A stretch of DNA of 64,000 bases from Magnolia sinica (taxonomy: Eukaryota > Streptophyta > Magnoliopsida > Magnoliales > Magnoliaceae). Below are positions 59,375-64,000 of the stretch, piece by piece. The translations under genes were made by a program, and so were the position numbers. The stretch spans positions 68,101,501-68,165,500 of the forward strand of contig NC_080590.1 in the NCBI RefSeq assembly GCF_029962835.1, read 5' to 3'. Every line of letters starts with the position of its first letter. Position 1 is the stretch's first letter. The notes below the pieces were generated by a model, which was given only the letters and a program-made list of their open reading frames with translations, was not told where the DNA came from and made no database searches.

Positions 59375-59735
59375 AGGAGTGGCCCACATAAGGGATTCAT
59401 ACACAACGTAGCGGCCACACATCCATCACATTGGGCCTCATTCATTGGCCTCACCTACATTACATCGGGCTTCATACAAGGGCCTCAAGTGTATCACAAT
59501 GGGCCACGCCCACAAGCCTCAATTACATCACAATGGCCTCACCCATGGGCCTTGAATACATCACAATGAGCCATGCTCATGGGCCTCAGATATATCACAA
59601 TGGGCCTCGTCCCATGGGCTTCCAACCTATTGCAATGGGCTTCATTAAATGGGACGTAAATGCATCACCACGGGCCTCATACGTGGGCCTCGTATACAAC
59701 AAGTGGGCCGCATTGCTTGGGCCTCACCATCTATG
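59375..59735 (-). repeat. GGCCTCA-type minisatellite in Q, second block
   Basis: About 15 degenerate units, such as CACAATGGGCCTCA, the inverse of the GAGGCCCA arrays in P. Confidence 0.75.
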
Positions 59736-60324
59736 CCATTCAACTATATGTTAAAGATCATTTTAGAGCATTTCACAAAACCAAAAAAATAAAACATATC
59801 AAAAGATTACCTGGACCGCACACCAAGTAACAGTGGTGATAATGATTCCCACCATTAAAACCCCACGGGGCCACCATAATATTTATGTTTCATCCAATCT
59901 GTTCATAAGGTTGCAATGACCTAATTTAAGAGGGAAAAGCAAATAAATTTCATGTTGTTCCAAACTTCCGTGACCCCAAAAAAAAGGTTTCAATGGTGGA
60001 CGTCCACTCAAAACTGTTTTCTGCGGTGTGGCCCACCTGATCATCAGCTCTGCCTCATTTATAATCCCAAGCCTTAAATGAGCTTGCCAAAAAGGATGGA
60101 CCGTTTGGATAGAACACATTTATTATGGGCGGGGTCCACGTACGTGGCTAATCAGATAGTTGAATATGCTCCATGAAGTCTCAGCAGGTGGGTCCCACAT
60201 GGGGCCCACCACCTACATATATGAATAAATGCTTATATAATATAATATAATATACTATATTATATTTATTATCATTCATTATTTATTTATTTTGAAGATT
60301 AACCAGCGTCCAGATAAATGGACC

Positions 60325-61370
60325 GCTGGATAGAATACATACATTGGTGTGGCCCACCGTCCAAGCAATGGACGGTGAAGATCCACATGTACTTCATGGG
60401 GTGGTCCACCATGAAATGGACGGTGTGAATATAAACCATACATCATAGGGTGGTGCCATGTTGGTGGCCCACCAGCATCCAACATACGTCCAGCAGATGA
60501 TGGACGGTTAGATACAAAACATACTTCACGGTGGGTACCATAGTCCTTGCTGACGTCAAATGGCAAATGGGTTCCATCATCTGGATGGTTGATATCACTT
60601 GGGACCCATAGAACTTACTGACATTAAATGGCAGTGGATCCCACCATCTAGCAGATGGATGGTGTGGATTTAAAGTTGATGGACGGTGTGTATATAACAC
60701 AAACCTCACGATTAGACCCACCGTCCTAACCCATGGACGGTGGGGATATACAACAAATGTCAAGGTGGGTCCCATGTTGCTGGGCACCGTCAGTACAAAG
60801 GTAAGTCCCACGTTGTTGGGTAATGTTAGTACAAAGGTAGGTCCCACGTATAAGGTGCACACGTAACTAAGGTGGCCCCTCATCCAGCTCAAAATAGGCC
60901 CCACACGTGGGGTGGGTCCCATCATCCAAGGACGGTGTGGATGAAACTAGTGGGACCCACGAAACTAGCTGGGTCAATACAACAGCTGTATAGCTGGTGT
61001 GCGGTACACGTAGGGCCACCATCAATACAGCAGCTACATAGTTGCGGTGAGGTGCAGCGATTACTACTGCAAGCAAACAGGTGGGTCCCACGTAGGGCCT
61101 ACCACCATATATATTTCTTATATAATATATTATATTAATATAATATTAGTTTCATGACTTACCCTTTTCTTTTGCTGGCTAATACACTCCACCTTTTGTT
61201 CACGCTTCACTGCTGGCTACGTCTGGACCGTCTAGATGAAACCCACAGCACACGGTGGGTCCCACTGTCCCAGATGGATGATGTGGACACTACACGTGAC
61301 TCACGTGGGTCCCACTTCAATGGACGGCATGGGTAAAATACATGCTTCAAGGTGGGTCCCACATGAACGT
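60325..61370 (-). repeat. GATGTATGTG-type modules in Q
   Basis: Degenerate modules of about 50-60 bases alternate a phrase like ATGGACGGTGTGGATA with GTGGGTCCCA. The same modules lie on the other strand at 46640-46870, 49185-49450, 55100-55340 and 55440-55690. I see no gene here. Confidence 0.65.
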
Positions 61371-62286
61371 GGCCCACCTAATTTGGATCAATATGATATT
61401 TGTGTTTTTCCATCACCAATAAGGTAGGGCCCACATGGCCTATACGGCGTGGATTTCACACGTACAGCATGGTGGGTCCCACTTCACATCATCATCATCA
61501 TCAAAGAAAAGTAGAGAGAAAGAGAGAGAGAGATCGGTGAGAAGGGGAGGGACCCCGCCACTATGGGCCCTCCCTAAACAATGTAAACATCAAGATGAGT
61601 CCCACCATATGTGGGCCCTCAAATCACAAATAAAATAAATCAAATCACCCACCTCTTTCGCTTCTTCTTAGATTAATGGCAAGCTAAGCTCCTCGGCTTC
61701 AACTTTGACGGAGAATGATGAAGATTGGATGGTTGGATTGGGTGGTAGGGAGGTGGGCCACACATGACTTTTTCCTCACCTTAGAAAACCATGGACGGTT
61801 GCTCTTGGGAGCTTGCTTGAAAATGGAGAAATGAGAGAGAGAGAGAGAGGATGAGATGTGAAGAGAGAGAGGGATGGGTGTGAGTGATGGGTGGGGTGAG
61901 GTGCTTGTTGACTTTTTGGGGTTGCTTTTGTACTTGGGCATGGGGAGAGTAATGGGTTGAGTGATGGATGTACTTTTAACAAGTAATGTGATTGATTTGA
62001 TAGATTCTCGTAGAATTTGCAACGTGCAGTGTTTTTCTTGAACTGAATGCGGGCCCACACTTCCTGGCACGGGTATCGCCTCGGCGAGCGAGACGCGGCG
62101 TCGGAACAGCAGCGACGATGCGGTCGCAAGGGTATAGGTCTCAGGTCGAGCCGACTCTGGAAAATAGGATACGACTCAGGGTCGCGCGCAACTGCCGATT
62201 ACAGATCGTGAGTAGTCGGAATTCGACCAGGAGGACCGCAAAAGCCAATGGAATAGTATGGGCTAGGATTCGGGCCTTACAAATTA

Positions 62287-64000
62287 GGCCCCACTCATAT
62301 TGCATGATCTATCTATTCATTGGGCTATCCAAAGATGTTGGGTCCCTCATTGGTTGTTAATAGGATTATTTCTTTTATCTTGGAGTCCATCTAGGACTTA
62401 TTTAGGCCCGTAGGGCATCTAGCGGGCTATATGATAGTATGGAGAAGGAACCCTTTCCGGATCCTTAGGTATATACGTAAGGCCACCTAGGCCTAACCTT
62501 AATATAAGGAGAGTTCATCCTCACTATCGACAGATGAATCTGTGCTATTAGATTTGGTATATCCACAGTTAAGGGCTGACCCTTATGTTATGGATCTACT
62601 GTCCATTTATGGACCCCGCCTTCCAGTTATCAATACTGATTATGAGTATGTGATAGTACAGCATTATGATTATATGAGGCTCTTGTGTGAGGACGGATTG
62701 TGATGTATGAGGCCCATTATGACCATGTGAGGCCCATTGTGCTTATGTGAGACTCATTGTGATTGTATGAGGTCGATTAGGAAGGCCGATTATATGCGTG
62801 GGGCCCATTGAATGTGTGAGGCCCAATTGTGATGCGTGAGGCCCACCATGTGTGTGTGTGATTATGTGCACACCACTCATTCATTTACACGGGCCATAGG
62901 CTGCCTTATACAGGCCCACCATGATGTATGTATAATCATGCTTAATATACTTCATGATACATACCCATACACATCATATGTATGCTTGTTATGAGGAGTG
63001 ATTAATCATAGCATATGTCATTGGGTTGGTTTTTTATGGGACTCCTTATGAGATAGAGTTGCCCCACATGATCGCGCAGGATTATTGCATGACTGATAGC
63101 GTGATTCATGCATCTCGCATTTGTGTGACATGAGTATTGTATGCCCTAGCGATATCAGGGCCGTAGCCTCCATAGGCATATTGTGGCTGGCCAGATGGGA
63201 CACTGAAAATCTTTTTCTACATAGGGTGTTATAGATGTCTCTGGGTGAAATTCTCTAAACCCTCTTGGTACCAGAGGATGCTCCAACATCTAGACTAAGT
63301 GGATGGAGGAGCGCCAAGTGCCGGATATTAGGAGGCTGCGCTTCCCACTTTGTCATGGTCGGTTGGAAGGGGGTGTGGCCTTACCCGCCTGAGAGAGTAG
63401 GCAATGTTAGGTTCAGTCTGACCAGCTCGTAAATGGGTCCACTATTGATGAGCCGGACAAATATTGGTAGACGGATAATAAGGTCCCTTCCACTTACCCA
63501 GTTGTGCGCTTGATGGAGCGCCAGGTGACGTAGAGTGTACTAGACCCCGATGATGATCCCAGAGAAGTACGGTAATGATATGTGGACTTACTGAGCAGGA
63601 ATTACATACTCAACATTTTACTCACTCATTCATTCATTCATTCACTATCCACTCGGGCTGGTGGTGCGCAACTAGATCATTATGTGTACCCTCGCAATGG
63701 CCATGATTTCAGTTGGGTACACGACTAACCTGAGATCAGGAGTTTACCACATTGTGTCTAACTATCCAAATTAGGTATGGGCTAGTTTTGATAGAAGTCC
63801 CTTATGATGAACCCCACACAACTTGCGATACTACGTACTATTATCCCGATTTCACATTCCAGCTTGGTCATTTCATTCGCATCGCATATTACATTGCACT
63901 CTCGGCACATAGCATTTGGTTTACTATGCTTCTATATTGCATATCCTAAATAAGGTTAATGATATTATGGACTTGTTAGGATCTTCATATTGCATTACAT
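62287..64000 (+). repeat. 3' LTR of P, second part, cut by the window edge
   Basis: It is collinear with 50198 to about 51805 of the 5' LTR, including the second minisatellite (62675-62860) and (CATT)n at about 63624-63643. The remaining 0.64 kb or so is off-window. Confidence 0.85.

Larger units (their letters stand above)
56398..62281 (-). mobile_element. LTR Q: 5.9 kb solo LTR of the P superfamily, inverted inside the 3' LTR of P
   Basis: Read on the minus strand it begins TGTAAGGCCCGAATCC at 62281 and ends GGGCGTGACA at 56398. Its 3' part (58400 to 56398) is the inverse of 50400-52441; its 5' part is related but more diverged. The TSD is [C/A]ATTA. No PBS or PPT adjoins it, so it is a solo LTR. 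It is longer than the LTRs of P because of the AATCGG-type array and extra modules at 59760-61140. Confidence 0.82.
45248..64000 (+). mobile_element. element P: Tekay/Del-like gypsy derivative with about 5 kb LTRs and gutted interior; continues off the right edge
   Basis: The 5' LTR (45248-46899 plus 49100-52441), PBS, 1.18 kb interior, PPT and 3' LTR (53626-56397 plus 62287 to the edge) all read on the plus strand. The interior keeps a gag start, zinc knuckles and the last codons of pol but has lost protease, RT, RNase H and integrase. Two other LTRs sit inside it: W in the 5' LTR and Q in the 3' LTR. By comparison with the 5' LTR, about 0.64 kb of the 3' LTR lies beyond the edge. The left TSD would be ATGAT (45243-45247). 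Confidence 0.85.

Overview
This window looks like nuclear DNA of a flowering plant, from a gene-poor block of nested transposable elements. I find no complete host gene, no rRNA or true tRNA gene and no CRISPR array. Almost every open frame is a chance frame in an LTR or a decayed retrotransposon gene. The organism may be a woody magnoliid: short modules such as GATGTATGTGTTTTATCCAC, alternating with GTGGGACCCACC-like text, recur from about 46 to 61 kb and recall intergenic DNA of that group. That is a weak inference from memory.

Region 1 (1-26.5 kb) is a nest that can be unpicked from LTR ends (TG..CA), primer binding sites (PBS), polypurine tracts (PPT) and target-site duplications (TSD). 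The oldest layer is a Ty1/copia element (G), seen from its reverse transcriptase (21389) to its 3' LTR (to about 26544). A large Ty3/gypsy-type element (C/E) sits in its RT gene. LTR B lies in LTR C, and element A (minus strand, running off the left edge) lies in B. A complete non-coding LTR element N (10725-18819, TSD TATCG) lies in LTR E. A solo LTR D (22998-26122) lies in the copia 3' LTR.

Region 2 (26.5-45.2 kb) is less dense. It holds microsatellites, three MITEs, two Tat/Ogre-like solo LTRs (one with a perfect TSD, CTGAG), a complete but dead copia element H (35958-41095, TSD [G/A]GTAT), a tRNA-derived SINE and the 5' end of a SIRE-like copia element S.

Region 3 (45.2-64 kb) is a Tekay/Del-like gypsy derivative P inserted in the gag of S. 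Its LTRs are about 5 kb, and its inside is cut down to 1.18 kb of gag and pol tail. A Tat-like solo LTR W (TSD ATGAG) lies in its 5' LTR. A 5.9 kb solo LTR Q of its own superfamily lies inverted in its 3' LTR. The 3' LTR runs off the right edge.

The elements do not work together as a pathway. Common themes are LTRs far larger than the remaining internal regions, minisatellites inside LTRs, a hairpin motif shared by the A/B/D and C LTRs, and a short acidic reading frame in the A/B/D LTRs whose differences between copies are largely synonymous near its C-terminus.
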